Shown one piece after another: positions 21,571 through 32,682 of a DNA stretch of 49,021 nucleotides (within the stretch, counting starts at the first letter, position 1; every line of letters begins with the position of its first letter). Made by a program: the position numbers and the translations under genes. The notes beneath the pieces were generated by a model. That model did no database searches, was not told where the DNA came from, and saw only the letters and a program-made list of their open reading frames with translations. The stretch lies in assembly GCF_000143415.4 (NCBI RefSeq), contig NW_003314314.1, positions 70,318 through 119,338 of the forward strand, written 5' to 3'. This DNA is from Selaginella moellendorffii (lineage: Eukaryota; Streptophyta; Lycopodiopsida; Selaginellales; Selaginellaceae).

Positions 21571-22940
21571 ATACTCCACATAACGTTACTATTATCTCAT
21601 TTATATGTGGCAGAAGTGTTTAACAAACTTTGCTCCAAGTAGTGCAAGAATGGTCATCAAATATTAATCCTAGGTCCTAATATTATCAACTTATAACAAT
21701 CGTAAAAGTAAACTCAACTCTATTAGCAATGTTAGATCATGCTATTTCCATATTGAATTAGCAACACTTTTATTTCCATATTGAATTTACCAATCCTTTC
21801 ATTGTGTAAACCAGCTATTCCATGTAAGGCAACTAGTCATCCACTCATACCATAGTCCCACAGTGGATACTTTCGTTCGTGGATACTCTACTAAAAGGAA
21901 GGATGTACGCATGGATGCCCAATACGTACAATTTCAAATTTAGGAGTAGAAATATATGTTGCTCAAGGGTATATTATATTTTTAAGTAACCACTAATTAA
22001 TAGGATTTGAACCCGTGCCATTTGCTCCGATACCACACTATCTTTCTCCCCTTAAACCAACTGGAAAAGGATGAGAGAACCCTTAGTGGTTATTTTATCC
22101 TTATTTATTCCTGAAAGTTCCAAAAATCCACAATAACAATATATCCAAATTTCATCCCATGATCACATGCATTACACTAGCAAAATTCTTCCACTTTAAT
22201 AATGAAAAGATTGCAACATAATCACCTTTTAACAATGTCTAAAAACTATGCAAATACGCATAAATCTTTTTGAAAGTTTTGTTTTCATGGAGTAGTTCAC
22301 CTCCATTAGTTGCAACATATGGCTAATATACACAATAGAATTATATTAACTAAACACAATCATGCTCTTTTGCAACAACACACCTTTGAGATAATGTCAA
22401 AAGCATTTACAAAAGGTTGAATGTAGTTAAAATACTCAAAAACTAGAAAAATTGTCAACACATCTTTAAGATCTACGAATGTCTATTCCAATCCCAAATT
22501 AGATGAAAAATAATATGAACAACTTCATTAATGCTTGCAATGATAAAAAAGACAATAACATGAAAAAGATATTACACCTTGCCAAGAAAGTGTTGCATAT
22601 TGTTCATGCACTTTGGAGTAGAGAACTTTATAACATCCATAAGTTTGTCAGAATCAATTTGTAAATTTTCATGAAAAATATAATACTCAAGATATATGCA
22701 TTTTAACCGTATCAATGTCAAATTAACTTCCTATAGCTGATCCCAATGTTTTACAAACATCACAAGTGTGTTCCTCCTTGGATCAAGACATTATCAATGA
22801 AATTAATAGTCACCTTTAACATATTGTAAAGTATATCATCCAAAAAGTCTCCAAAGAATTATTCAATCTATACAACATCATAAAAAATTCATATAAATTA
22901 AATGGGTTATAGAAAGTAATATTTAGAACATCCTCCTTAT
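21571..22940. other. AT-rich sequence without genes
   Basis: Mostly A/T-rich, no recognisable frame apart from the possible SINE remnant noted at 21985-22080. Confidence 0.5.
21985..22080 (-). repeat. Possible tRNA-derived SINE remnant
   Basis: On the minus strand a box-A-like CAGTTGGTTTAAGGGGAG is followed about 45 bases later by a box-B-like GGGTTCAAATCC, the arrangement of a pol III promoter. Between them lies TGGTATCGGAGC, the primer-site motif, so a decayed LTR junction is an alternative reading. No tail or target duplication was identified. Confidence 0.25.
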
Positions 22941-23356
22941 GTAAGCAACTAAATCATTTAACCACACATTTGACCATTTGAAGGAGTTTCACTCACCATT
23001 TTTATAAATTTTATTCCCATCTTAAGGACTTGCTAACCTCATGAATGACTTGTATGCCACTCAACTTTTGCACTTGGTTCAAATGCTCCAAATGTTCAAT
23101 CCCACGATAAACACCTAAAGATACCAATAACATATCATCCTATTATACTAAAGTAATATCCATTCACCTTTATTTAATTGGTAACCTAGGACCACCTATA
23201 CCACAATGTTGTCTCCCAAAGATTGGGCCATCTGTCCATGAGTGGTTATCTTATGACCACATTTTAGCATCCTTAGGATGCTTAAAAACATAGAAAACAC
23301 CCTTCTTTAATATCCCTTTTTCAGTCTCTATCTAATCCCTTTCGATCCATAGTTGT
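22941..23356 (-). repeat. Decayed antisense LARD-B-like LTR, other half
   Basis: Read on the minus strand it resembles the 3' part of the LARD-B LTR (about 41570-41985): equivalents of GTTAAGTGACTAAA, the GAGTGGCAT region, GCATCCTAAGGATGCTAAA and the ACCACTCACGGATGG region. It stops at 23356 with GTTGT, immediately before a LARD-A LTR. Its natural continuation is the sequence at 6729-7010. Confidence 0.7.
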
Positions 23357-26300
23357 TGTCGCGAATGTGACTTCGGGTATCGAAAGTTACCTGTCGACTA
23401 GTTCTTACGGACACTCTTACCTTACTGCCACGATGGTAGGAAGTCGGTATTGCTGGGCCTGTTATTAGTCTCCGCCTAAGCTAGTTGAGAAACTGGTCTT
23501 CGCGTGTGCACTTGACCAGATGGGCATAAGGACGGAATTCCTATGTGCTATTTGTCAAGCATACTTGACTTGGTTAGAGAAACTCATTCGTTGATTTGCA
23601 TTTGTTAGTTTTGGGAACCCCCGTGATATTGAGATTGGTCCCTCAATATTGCTAGATGATAGCTTACCGTGTTTGCCAAACACCCTCGCTATCATGCCCT
23701 TTGTGTTAGTCTCATTTCGGTCCCAAATGCTATTTATGGAAAGTGTTCAGATTTGCTCATTTGGCATATCTACGGAATGTAGAGATCGGTCTGAACACAA
23801 TGGTGTTTGTCCCATGTCCAAATTCACAATCTAAGGACATTCCATATTTAGTAAGTTTCGAGCTTGTCCCAGAGACTAACTCCTGAAATAGCGCCAAAAT
23901 AGCGCCAGATTCGGTTTGGCTCCGTTTTGTGTGCTGGTCCTGGCATTGGAATGTTGGTTACTCTAGAACTGTTCCAAGTCGCTCCGGGCTCCTGTCCCTT
24001 CGCTCCTTGGGCTTTATGTTCAGAAGTTGCTCTGTGGTTCGGTTCTATCACTCCTTAGCTCCACGCTTGGGAGTTTGGCACCGTTCCTTCCCCAAGGCGC
24101 TGAACCTCGGGTTCCTATGGACACGTGGCATAGACACATGGCATGTGACATGTGGCATCTGTCACATTTCACAAAGAGGGTTTAGGTTCCGCTTCGTGGT
24201 GTTATCCTATGGTAAATCACCATAGGATAAAGGGTCAAAACCACGTGCGCTACATTTAGTATCAGATGATGAATCTCAGCGAGTACTATTCAATGAGATT
24301 GGGCAACTAGTCTCGTTGCATACGCAGAGATGAAAACGATGATCCGAGTGGGTACACGTTTGGTGCAAAGGGTTCACAATCGTTCCTTGGGTATGGTTTT
24401 GGTTATCTTTTGTACCTAATAATGTGAGCTTGCTCTTGGGCTCATAGGATGGATTTGAGATGCTCCATTAGCACGAGTTTACCCTTGGGCTCGTGTGTGA
24501 GGCATATTAGCAACTCAAGGTTACGTTTTGAGTTGGCAGGATTAATGTTAGCCTATCGGTCGTTCCATGGGTTGTTCCAATGGTTCTATGAGTTGTTCCA
24601 TGTACCATGGGTAAAAGCAAACCTTCTCTGGGTTTGCTATGAGTGGCAAATATGCTAATCCATAGCTGTTTAGCATGGCACTAGTGGATCCTTCTTAGGC
24701 ATGGTTACAAGTGGATCAATCAAGACTGTAGGGATTAATCTATTGGTTCAAGTAGTTATTGCCGTGCTTTCTTATAAACTTCTCTTGGATTGGACTGAAG
24801 GCAGTGTGAAAGCAAGCTTGAGGTGTAGTTAAAGATAAGACCGAAAGGAGAGTCATCAGGGACGAAGGATCAAACACGTAAATCATGTTCTCTTCTTGGA
24901 GAGATGATTCGCAACGAGGTGTGACCCATTGCCCGTATTCACATCATGCAATCAAGAGCCCCTACCTTGATGCATGTTGGAAATGATGGTTTTGTAAATG
25001 GTGAGTCATGGGATGGATAGCAGTGAAGTGCTAAACCATTTTGTCTAGGCTTGCTATTAGAAGACTTGGGTTGCAATGCTCAATTCTTTTCTGGGAAACT
25101 TTGCTATTGCTCCTTGAGTAGCTTGGTGTTGGATTAGTTTTGAGTTTGTTCGGAAAGAGAGTGGCATGAGTTTGTCTGTGTTGTGAACAAAAGTTAGTGG
25201 TTTTGGGTGTTGTAAATCGCTATCAGTGGAGTGTGGCATTTATGTTACATTTTGTCGAATCGAGTTGACACTTGATACTCACATAAACTTTTGTAGTAAT
25301 GACATTGGCATTGCTCATTATGTTACTCAATTTATGATCAAATCATTGTGATACTTATATCATATCCATGTGATAATGAGCGATGTGTTTACGAAGTTGC
25401 TTGGTTAAACGATGATCAACCCCAAAGTGGTTGATGGTGAAGCTAGTCTACTTGCACGAAGTAGCATTGTAGTAGCTTTGACTGGATTCTCGATGGTGGT
25501 CCATTATGCTAAGCTTAAGTTGGTTCTTTGGTTCCTTGAGGATTTGCCCATAAGGTGTTGGAAAAAGGGTTGTAGCATTCATTTACTATAGCTCATTAGT
25601 TCATCTGTTAACACTTGAAGTAAATTGTTGGATAGAGAAGGTGTGAGGTTGAGGCATTGACATTACTAACATTTGTGTTAGTGGAAGTGGCATTGTTATT
25701 TTAAGTGATGAGGAAGTTTCTTTAGAGCTTGATTTTCCATGTCATTTTTCTTGTTAGTGTTTTAGTTTCACATTGAATCTTGAAAGTGGTTGAAGAAGAG
25801 TGTTAGTGCAATGTGGATATCCGAAGATGTGGTCTTCGTGATCAAGCCTTAGATGTTCCATTTGCATTTTACGGATGTTGGTGTTGGATGTCAAAAGAAT
25901 GGGCAAAAAGATGTTCAAGGCTTAAGCATACTATGGGTCATGAGAATTTGTGTTGGGGTGAACCTATGTGAAGTTGTTAATAGGAGGAAGTTGGTTGAGT
26001 CTTGAAAGTTTGTATTCCTAGACTGAGAGTCATTCTTTCTCTAGAATGGAAATTTTCTACAAATTTTCTTAGACTTATCCAATAGCTGATCTGTTGATCA
26101 CTTTGCTCGAAAGCCATTCTATTTTCGTAAGTCAGTACAAACTAGTGAAAGGGTTGGAGTTGATATTACTAACATTTGTGTTAGTGGAAGTGGCATTGTT
26201 ATTTTAAGTGATGAGGAAGTTTCCTTAGAGTTTGATTTTCCATGTCATTTTTCTTGTTAGTGTTTTAGTTTCACATTGAATCTTGAAAGTGGTTGAAGAA

Positions 26301-26903
26301 GAGTAATAGTGCAATGTGGATATCTGAAGATGTGGTCTTCGTGATCAAGCCTTGTTGATCTGTTGATCAAATAGTTAATCTGTTGATCACTTTGCTCGAA
26401 AACCATTCCGTTTTTGTAAGCCAGTACAAACTAGTGAAAGGGTTGGAGTTGACTTCAGTTGGCTTAGACCTTAGTAAGTAATTTGTATGATGCAGCTTGA
26501 AAGGGATGCTGACTTTTGGGGCTAAGGCAATTGAGTTGGATAGAGTCTAAAGTTAGTGTAGAAAAGTGGCCGTTGCACTTTTCCAGAAAGGTGACCCTTG
26601 TGCCTTTCTTTTGTAGCGTTCTGCTTGGTGGCAAGTTGCACTTTGCATTTCGTTAGACTCTATGAGAGTAGTGAGCTCTCACTGATCTTGACTTGGTCTT
26701 GGTGGCCCTACGCCTTGGTTAAGGATGGTGATGTTCAACTTAGTTGTTTGTAGTTGAGATGTTGGTACCTATACTATAGCTTTATTTAAGTGGAGGTTGT
26801 GTACCGATATGAGTCCATCTCGTAGTCTTCTCTTTAGTTTCGACTAAATGTTGATTACGCATAGCTAGCCTCTTCAAGGCATGCTCAGAGCCGTTGGCTA
26901 AAT
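23357..26903 (+). mobile_element. LARD-A2, left portion (interrupted by a DNA transposon)
   Basis: LTR 23357-24254 (TGTCGCG...GCGCTACA, 898 bp), mutated primer site at 24257, then an internal region closely matching 47-3003 of the first copy without the TRIM. Left target duplication GTTGT lies at 23352-23356. The internal region is cut at 26903 by the 13.2-kb transposon and resumes at 40080. No coding capacity recognised. Confidence 0.85.
25660..26353 (+). repeat. ~190-bp direct duplication inside LARD-A2
   Basis: 25660-25852 (ATTACTAACATTTGTG ... GTGATCAAGCCTT) recurs at about 26161-26353, followed by a rejoining to the normal sequence (GATCTGTTGATCACTTTGC). LARD-A1 has a single copy (2050-2245), so the duplication is private to this copy. 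Confidence 0.8.
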
Positions 26904-26927
26904 AAGCTCTATTTCGTTAAAGTGGGA
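26904..26927 (+). repeat. Left terminal inverted repeat
   Basis: AA then 22 bases identical (inverted) to 40057-40078. Just inside, AAGTGGGA-N10-TCCCACTT forms a second small inverted repeat (26919-26944). Confidence 0.93.
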
Positions 26928-27345
26928 ATTGTCATTATCCCACTTGTAAAATAAGGTTTCCAAACCTTTATATAGTATATAAATATAACAAAATTCAACT
27001 GCATTGAGGCACATGCCATTTTATTTTAAACAAGGAAATGTCTACTCAATCACTTCTCCTCCCCCTGCCACTGCTTCACCTTTCTCTTCTCCTTGTCATC
27101 ATCGTCCAATTTCTTTCCATCCTTTTAATATTGGCTCAGTTGCTCCGAGTCTAGGTGGAGCCCAAGTCCCCATTCAATCTTTACTTTCCCCTTATTAATA
27201 AAACAACTTCGTAGACTTCCAATAACATGTTGTAACACTTCTAGTATAATGCAAATCCTCTCAAAGAATTGTCTTTTAATATTAATACAATGGCATGGAA
27301 CCCCATGCCATAATAAGTTACATTTTTAAATAAATACATGCCATC
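26928..27345. other. Left subterminal region of the transposon
   Basis: No gene recognised. It contains a complete copy of the private palindrome at 27290-27311 (arms ATGGCATG/CATGCCAT, centre GAACCC) and a half copy near 27008-27017. The ORF at 27004-27198 is proline/serine-rich, low in information and not supported as a gene. Confidence 0.5.
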
Positions 27346-28208
27346 TCAGACTGTTATTTTTTGCCTCCAACGCCTATACAATAATCTTGGAATTTCATCA
27401 CTCTCCACACTATCAGGATTTAAACCCAATAGTAATGCCATCTCTTCTCTAATATGTCCACGCTCATGTTCAGTGGTCGAAGAACCCATCCGGTTGAGCA
27501 GATTATGGAGATGCAGATAGTGCTTGGCTAGACAATATACATGCCATAAATGATGACTGGTGTCTGTCCGATCAAATGGCTTCTGATATACCGTTCCATC
27601 TGCCATTTGGTTGATTTCTGCAGCCACCTCCTGGACTGGCCGGTTCTCTATCACCATCGCTTCAAGCCGTTTTGCAAGGTCCCCCAGAACATACGGTTTC
27701 TTCTCCCTAGTTTCCATACTGCAAGAGATGGGGTGCACTGCATATGTGTGCGTGTTAGCTGCAGTTTTAATCGGCGAGTCATCGATGATGAGGATTTCAC
27801 TTGACCTAGCAGTTCGGTTCATCACTACAGCCTCTGGCTTGACGAAGATGGGCTTGCTACCCCTCACATGGACCATAGTCAAGCAATCCTCCTGCGTTAG
27901 GAGAAAGTCAAATGGTAATATTACTTGCGTCTGATCATGCATCATCTGTAGCAACGTTAATGCATTGTGGCGCATCATAGATGTCCAAACTCCCAATTGC
28001 AAATTGAACCCGGCCCTCTGTTTTAAGTGTCGCATGGTCATTATTAGATCCCGCAGTTTCTCCAGTGTGATTAATGTGAATCTGTCTCTTTTGACCAACT
28101 TGCGACCGCAGGCTTTGGAGGGTGCAGTGACATTCGAGGACGAGCCACGCTCATGGGAGAAAAGGACACCGTTCAGATCAAAAACGATACAGTACTTTCG
28201 CCGTGACT
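27346..28208 (-). CDS. FCP1/NLI-interacting-factor-like phosphatase (HAD) domain
   Basis: Reads RRKYCIVFDLNGVLFSHERG: a HAD motif I in which the usual DxDx(T/V) has become D-L-N-G-V, so the second aspartate (general acid/base) is Asn. Next come LQLGVWTSMMRHNAL (motif II-like), KPEAV, and ILIIDDSPIKTAANTHTYAVHP, the DD motif typical of FCP1/SCP CTD phosphatases. A further ~110 residues of helical sequence end at 27346. FCP1-type enzymes remove phosphate from the RNA polymerase II tail. With Asn at the second position, activity is doubtful and a binding role is possible. It is joined upstream across a 47-bp intron (28209-28255). Confidence 0.75.
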
Positions 28209-28255
28209 CTGAAATGAAATGCGTCAGCATAAAAAATGGTACAAGTCAATTTTAC

Positions 28256-28843
28256 CATCTACAATATTAGCGAATGGTGCTCCCGATGGTCATTCAGAGG
28301 GTTTTGGTCGAGGAAACGTGAAGGGCGGAAATACTCTCCTCTGCAATGTGGGGTCAATCGCATCCGATGGCGTGTGGGCACATGCCATTTCAGCTGTAGA
28401 CTCTGGTACAACTGGCTCAACAGTGGCATGGGGTGGTTCCGATGGCGTGTGATCACACGCCATTTCAGCTGGTGCCTCCGTTGGCAAAGTGGACATGACC
28501 GAACAGGCAGCAGGGGCGGTGTAGGGAGGTTCCAACGGCGCGTAGTCAGACGATTGGGCACACGTTGAGTCCGTTGGAAATGAGGATATGACCGGCTCGG
28601 CGGCTGGGGCGGCCTCATGCGGGTCCAATGGCGCCTGGTCACCGTCAGTTGGATACGTGGACAAGATTGACTCAGTGGTATGGGCAGCATCAAGTGGAGC
28701 GTGGTCAGCTTACTTGGCGTTGATATGGATAGTAGCCTCCACTAGCTCTGATGACTCTTGCAAGCAAGTAGAGTCCACTGGCGGATCCATATGCATGTCC
28801 AAATATCTCCCTTCGATTGAGATGGTATCCTCCCTACTGGCTA
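28256..28843 (-). pseudogene. Pro/Thr-rich linker exon of the leftward gene
   Basis: The exon starts after a 47-bp intron (28844-28890) and reads ASREDTISIEGRYLDMHMDPPVDST, then a linker of repeated phrases (APLDPHEAAP, APLEPPYTAP, HTPSEPPHA). Two copies of the private palindrome lie inside it in frame (28442-28463 and 28367-28388), each coding MAC(D/A)HTPS. TAA (28710-28712) and TGA (28290-28292) interrupt it, after which the frame continues to the donor at 28255. Confidence 0.5.
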
Positions 28844-29095
28844 CTAAAAACAAACTCATTAGCACATTGAATCGACTATACTGTATTTACCATCAACTGC
28901 TATTGGGCGCACTGCTGATTCTGAAGGATTGGACATACGTTTCGACCCTTGCTTGGCACTATCCTTCCTCGACACTAAAGGCTAGAGTTTGTATCTTAAT
29001 TCAACTGAATAATCTCTACTTACCATTTCTTCTGCGACCTACATGGACAATGTTAGAAATGGTAAAAGGTTAGGAATGGATGTACTATTATTTAC
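28844..29095 (-). other. Three introns without palindrome and two micro-exons
   Basis: Introns 29039-29095 (57 bp), 28921-29023 (103 bp) and 28844-28890 (47 bp) surround micro-exons of 15 and 30 bp. All have GT donors and TAG/CAG acceptors, and the joined reading (PSG-RRRN-ESAVRPIAVD-VASRED) stays open, which supports the model. Confidence 0.55.
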
Positions 29096-29495
29096 CTGAT
29101 GGTTTGTCTTGTATGACCTTCCTCCGCTGCTCTTTGGCCACCTCAGGCTGGCCATCGTCGTCATCATTGTCATCGTCGTTATTGTGATCGTCACCATTGT
29201 GAGGACCATCCAAGTCCTCTTCGTCCTCCTCTTCTTCGTCCTCCTCTTCTTTGTCCTCCTCTTCGTCCTTCTGCTCTTCCTGCTCATTATCTTTCTCTGG
29301 CTCCTCATCCCCCTCCTGCATTTCTTCCATAGGCTGCTCAGGCTGGATGGCTTGTTTTTCCAGGACCATCTTGCGAAAATCATCTGGCCGAGTCTCCATC
29401 TCAAAATACAAGACATCCATAGCCTGTTTCAGTGCTTGACCTAGGACCGTATCCTCACCCGACTGTCTTAACATGGTTTCTGCACGTTCTTGCAC
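29096..29495 (-). CDS. Acidic exon: helical part followed by E/D-rich tract
   Basis: Residues from QERAETMLRQSGED through DFRKMVLEKQAIQPEQP look like an ordered helical segment. An extremely acidic run of E, D and N (about 29160-29300) follows, then KEQRRKVIQDKPSG up to a GT donor at 29095. Acidic tails of this kind are common in chromatin proteins, but no specific function can be assigned. Confidence 0.5.
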
Positions 29496-29647
29496 CCTTC
29501 AAAGACGACGAGATGAGAAAAACGTGGCCCTGACTTGAAAAGCATCCCTCATCCATTATACCTCTCCATTGAGATTGGGGAAGGGGAGTCCGCCATAGGA
29601 ATCTGAGTCAGGAGGTGGTGACTGGCTCCTTTCACTCAGCCCTTGAT

Positions 29648-29694
29648 CTGCAATGAATGGCATGAGCACACACGCCATAACCACGAGGCATTAC
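29648..29694 (-). other. Intron with palindrome (47 bp)
   Basis: GTAATGCCTCGTGG donor side resembles the intron at 31450-31503 (GTAAGCCTCGTTG). Palindrome at 29657-29678; acceptor TCATTGCAG. Frame maintained (NKKMI-DQGLSER). Confidence 0.7.
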
Positions 29695-29838
29695 CTATCA
29701 TCTTTTTGTTGCCCTTCTTCCTTTTTGAATCAAACGCCTCTGATCCCGACGACTGTCCAACGTGCTTTCGCTTTTTATGACCACTGTCAGTTTGAGCTTG
29801 GCTGGTGCTTGCCTGTTTTGCCTTTGAAGAAGTGTCTC

Positions 29839-29887
29839 CTGCAAGGAATGGCATGAGACCACACGCCATTGCAAATATAATTTGTAC
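29839..29887 (-). other. Intron with palindrome (49 bp)
   Basis: GTACAAATT donor, palindrome (29848-29869), TCCTTGCAG acceptor. Frame maintained (NRKKG-GDTSSK). Confidence 0.68.
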
Positions 29888-29977
29888 CTCCTTTTTTCCT
29901 ATTGCTTGTCTGTTTGTCCTTCTTCAACGCGCCACCAGTGCGCTTTTCAGTCCTCGTGTCTGAATATTCACAACGAT

Positions 29978-30015
29978 CTATAATCAAAATGGCGTGAGGC
30001 CTCACGTGACCTTAC
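29978..30015 (-). other. Tiny intron with palindrome (38 bp)
   Basis: GTAAGGTC, palindrome (29989-30010, centre AGGCCT), then TTGATTATAG. Phase is conserved on both sides (SSQLAQ-DRCEYSD). Confidence 0.65.
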
Positions 30016-30090
30016 CTTGTGCAAGTTGTGAGCTCGGCTTAACATCAGTAGCTGTTAACGCCGTTTCAGCATCTGGGGGTGGCCACGCTC

Positions 30091-30140
30091 CTGCATACAG
30101 AGCTTGTGAGATAACATTTAAACTTAAAGTGCGTACTCAC
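30091..30140 (-). other. Intron without palindrome (50 bp)
   Basis: GTGAGT donor and GTATGCAG acceptor; splicing keeps the frame (CEPG-AWPPPD). Confidence 0.65.
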
Positions 30141-31628
30141 CAGGTTCGCAGAGAAGATACTGTTTTTCTTTGGCAACTGTAATTATATGCTCCATTGAAG
30201 TCACCTCTTCAATGGAGTTTGTCACCGCAACACACGGGACACCCTTGAGTAGTGCGGCTTGAAAGAATAGTCCGCCGCAGTTGTACTCGACAACGCATTT
30301 GCCCTTGGTGTCACCCGCTATTGCGTTGAAGACCCAGCTGAGCATTTCCCATGCTGCACCTGGAGCTTTCTTTGGATTCGAAAGCTCCATAGCCGTCTTC
30401 AGTTCCTCAGGCACGGGTAAATTGACCTCCCTCAGATCAATTCGATTGGCCTTGTCGAATGAAGCTAGGAAGTCACTCCAGTCCCACTCTGTTGCAGGAC
30501 CAATAACAAGGGCGATTGTGAAGATGCGGACATTCGTCGGTATCTTCTTCTTAGCCATTATCCCATGGATCTCCCGCATCTCCTTGCCTTTCAACCGAGC
30601 CTTCACCTCGTTCAAGGCCTTCCAGAACTTGTGATAGGATACGGAGTCGTAGATCATATAGTGGACTGAAGATTCCACCTCCGCAAGTCCCACCATTAAG
30701 TCAATGATGGAGCTGACTTCGTCTGCATGAGTGATCTCTTCGTTTGTGAAGTCCATCACACAAAAGATGCTCTTGACCTGCTCATCTCCGCGGGAAACGA
30801 TGCTCCTCCACCTTTGATCCTCATCCGAATTCACGTATACCCGGTAAGGTTCTCAATAGGCCTCTGCTGCGGGGTCGAGCTGTTTCTGAAGCCGGCGGTC
30901 GACATCCCTCTTAATGAAATTTGGATACTGATCCAACTTCTCAGCTTTACTTTTCGTGGCATCCCGCAGCAGATCGATGAACTTGGGGGCCCCCTTCACG
31001 TACTCGTCGATGTCTTCATTTGACAAGTCCAGCTCTTCCATCATCTCTTGCGTGGTGTCGATGCTCACCCTCTCCATGGCCACTTGCTTGAAGATCCAAT
31101 CCTTCAATAGCGCACGAGCTCTCAGAGTTGTGCACAAGTCCTCGTATGTCACAATATGGCCGGGAGTCATTTTGGTCTTGTTGAAGACTACCTCACCACG
31201 TAGAAGAGCATTATCCACTGTCAGAAGGTCGTCGTCGTCTAGAGACCGCGAGAAACGCAAGGCGTTGAGCTTCAAATCATTGGGCTTCCGGCCGTCCTCC
31301 ACACCCATTGAGTTTAGCAACTCCCCGTCATGGTACCTCCTCAGCACATCTACCCATTTGTCAAAAAAAACTTTTGTCGCGAGTAGAATGTTATGGATGC
31401 TGAGTGTGTCATTGACCCCCAGTGTTTTCGAGAGAAGACTCAAGAATTCCTGCAATGGAAATGGCGTGAGGCCACATGCTATGCCACATGCAACGAGGCT
31501 TACCTGCCAGGCGCTAGTTGCTAGTGCACGTCTTTGTCCTGGTTTTTGTGGCTTCTTCAGTTGAACCCAGAGCTTCCGTGTTCGTGCCAATGTCTCGTGC
31601 AGACCCGATTTGTAGCACGTTTCTTGCT
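30124..31628 (-). pseudogene. Middle part of the leftward gene, unknown domain
   Basis: In the same frame as the ParB-like part, this reads TRKLWVQLKKPQKPGQRRAL, is joined over a 54-bp intron (31450-31503), and continues through about 430 residues of mixed helical sequence. A TGA at 30853-30855 interrupts it between QLDPAAEAY and EPYRVYVNSDED. The C-terminal part (VVEYNCGGLFFQAALLKGVP...NSIEEVTSMEHI) has an alternating pattern that could be a Rossmann-like fold, but no motif lets me name a family. It ends at the intron 30091-30140. Confidence 0.45.
31450..31503 (-). other. Intron with palindrome (54 bp)
   Basis: GTAAGCCTCGTTG..., palindrome (31461-31482, one arm diverged), TTCCATTGCAG. The length is a multiple of three and contains no stop, so the unspliced frame also reads through. 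Confidence 0.65.
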
Positions 31629-31662
31629 TGACATTCTGCGCGTGGGAGATGGATATGATAGA

Positions 31663-32682
31663 TCAGAGGGGCGAGTTGCCTTTTATCAGGCGGACAACTC
31701 TTGTCTTGAAGACTTTCTTCACCTCCTCGCCCACTATAATATCCAGAACTATCTCTTGCATCGCCAAGCTAGAATGCTGCCCGGAGATGGCATAGAACCG
31801 GATGTTCTGATCGTCCAACACCTTCCTATTGATCAAGTTTGGAAACCTCGTCTCGCCCTTCATTGTTTGGTAGTAGGGGATCACGTCTGCGATGTCGGGT
31901 GTTACTAGACTTGCCAGCATCTTCTGCTTCAGTTTCTCCACCCACTCATCAGATACTAGCCTGTGATTGTATTTGCTTTGGATGTCGATATGGCTCACGT
32001 CGATTGTATATACTTTGTTGGAATAGTAACAAGTACTATTATCTGCGACGATTTTTGCTGCCTCTTCTTGCTCTTTCTGCTCTTTGCGGCTCTTCTTTTT
32101 GGTGGGTGTAGTGTTTGAACCCGAGGCAATGGCATCACCGAGTAGCTTCTTTTTTGGAGCAGCAGAGTCGGACGTCGGCTTGAGCTTGACCACCCTTTTC
32201 TGCTTCGGGGTAGTTTCCAGATTGACCCCCTTCCCCTTCGCTTCGCGAACTGGAGGCACTCTCAGCGGCTCAATGTTGGAATATAGTTTTTGAACATCGC
32301 CGTAGGTGAGGTCCGTGGATTCCATATGATCTTCATAGACCCGCAGCGTCTTTGAAATTGTGGGCCTCCTGGACAACCTCTCCCTAGCTCCCTCTAGGAA
32401 TTCCTCATAGCCGCTGCCCCCCTCCGGGAAGCCGCTAGGATGTGCAAGGTGGATCTTGAAGGCGGACGCTGTCTCTACCACAAGTGCCAGTCCATATTCT
32501 TGCATGGAACTGCATGGAGTGTCTGTCACTTGGATGAGGATCCCCATGCATTCTTTTCTCCCACCATCTGTGTTGTACAGCCTCAGATCCTCGCCTTCCA
32601 TCCCGAAAGTCCAACTGGTGAACTCCTCCCCCTTCTCTGCATCCACATTGACAGTGGCTGGAAGAAGAACGCAATTCCTCGC
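31663..32682 (-). CDS. Exon with ParB/sulfiredoxin-like domain
   Basis: The frame opens after the splice acceptor at 32683 and reads RNCVLLPATVNVDAEKGEEF. A K/E-rich basic stretch (TPTKKKSRKEQKEQEEAAK) follows, then a region like the ParB N-terminal fold: YTIDVSHIDIQSKYNHRL, a helix (WVEKLKQKMLAS) and FYAISGQHSSLAMQEI, in place of the usual G-Q-H-R box. ParB-like domains bind or hydrolyse nucleotides and DNA in bacteria and phage; a eukaryotic transposon is an unusual home. The match is by pattern, with GQHS instead of GQHR. TGA at 31663-31665 stops the frame, which continues in phase afterwards. Confidence 0.45.
   Translation of the reverse strand, partial: ARNCVLLPATVNVDAEKGEEFTSWTFGMEGEDLRLYNTDGGRKECMGILIQVTDTPCSSMQEYGLALVVETASAFKIHLAHPSGFPEGGSGYEEFLEGARERLSRRPTISKTLRVYEDHMESTDLTYGDVQKLYSNIEPLRVPPVREAKGKGVNLETTPKQKRVVKLKPTSDSAAPKKKLLGDAIASGSNTTPTKKKSRKEQKEQEEAAKIVADNSTCYYSNKVYTIDVSHIDIQSKYNHRLVSDEWVEKLKQKMLASLVTPDIADVIPYYQTMKGETRFPNLINRKVLDDQNIRFYAISGQHSSLAMQEIVLDIIVGEEVKKVFKTRVVRLIKGNSPL

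Noticed and set aside
21985-22080. Intact tRNA gene
   Set aside because: Box-A- and box-B-like motifs are present, but no cloverleaf or acceptor stem can be formed. Kept only as a possible SINE or LTR-junction remnant.
27550-31564. Plus-strand ORFs opposite the leftward transposon gene (for example 30956-31564)
   Set aside because: They are antisense to frames with conserved splice phases and recognisable domains, and have no domain of their own.
31622-31665. A GC-AG intron removing the TGA at 31663
   Set aside because: The candidate (44 bp, GCAACT...GCGCAG) would shift the frame, whereas reading straight through stays in phase. A simple nonsense codon is more likely.
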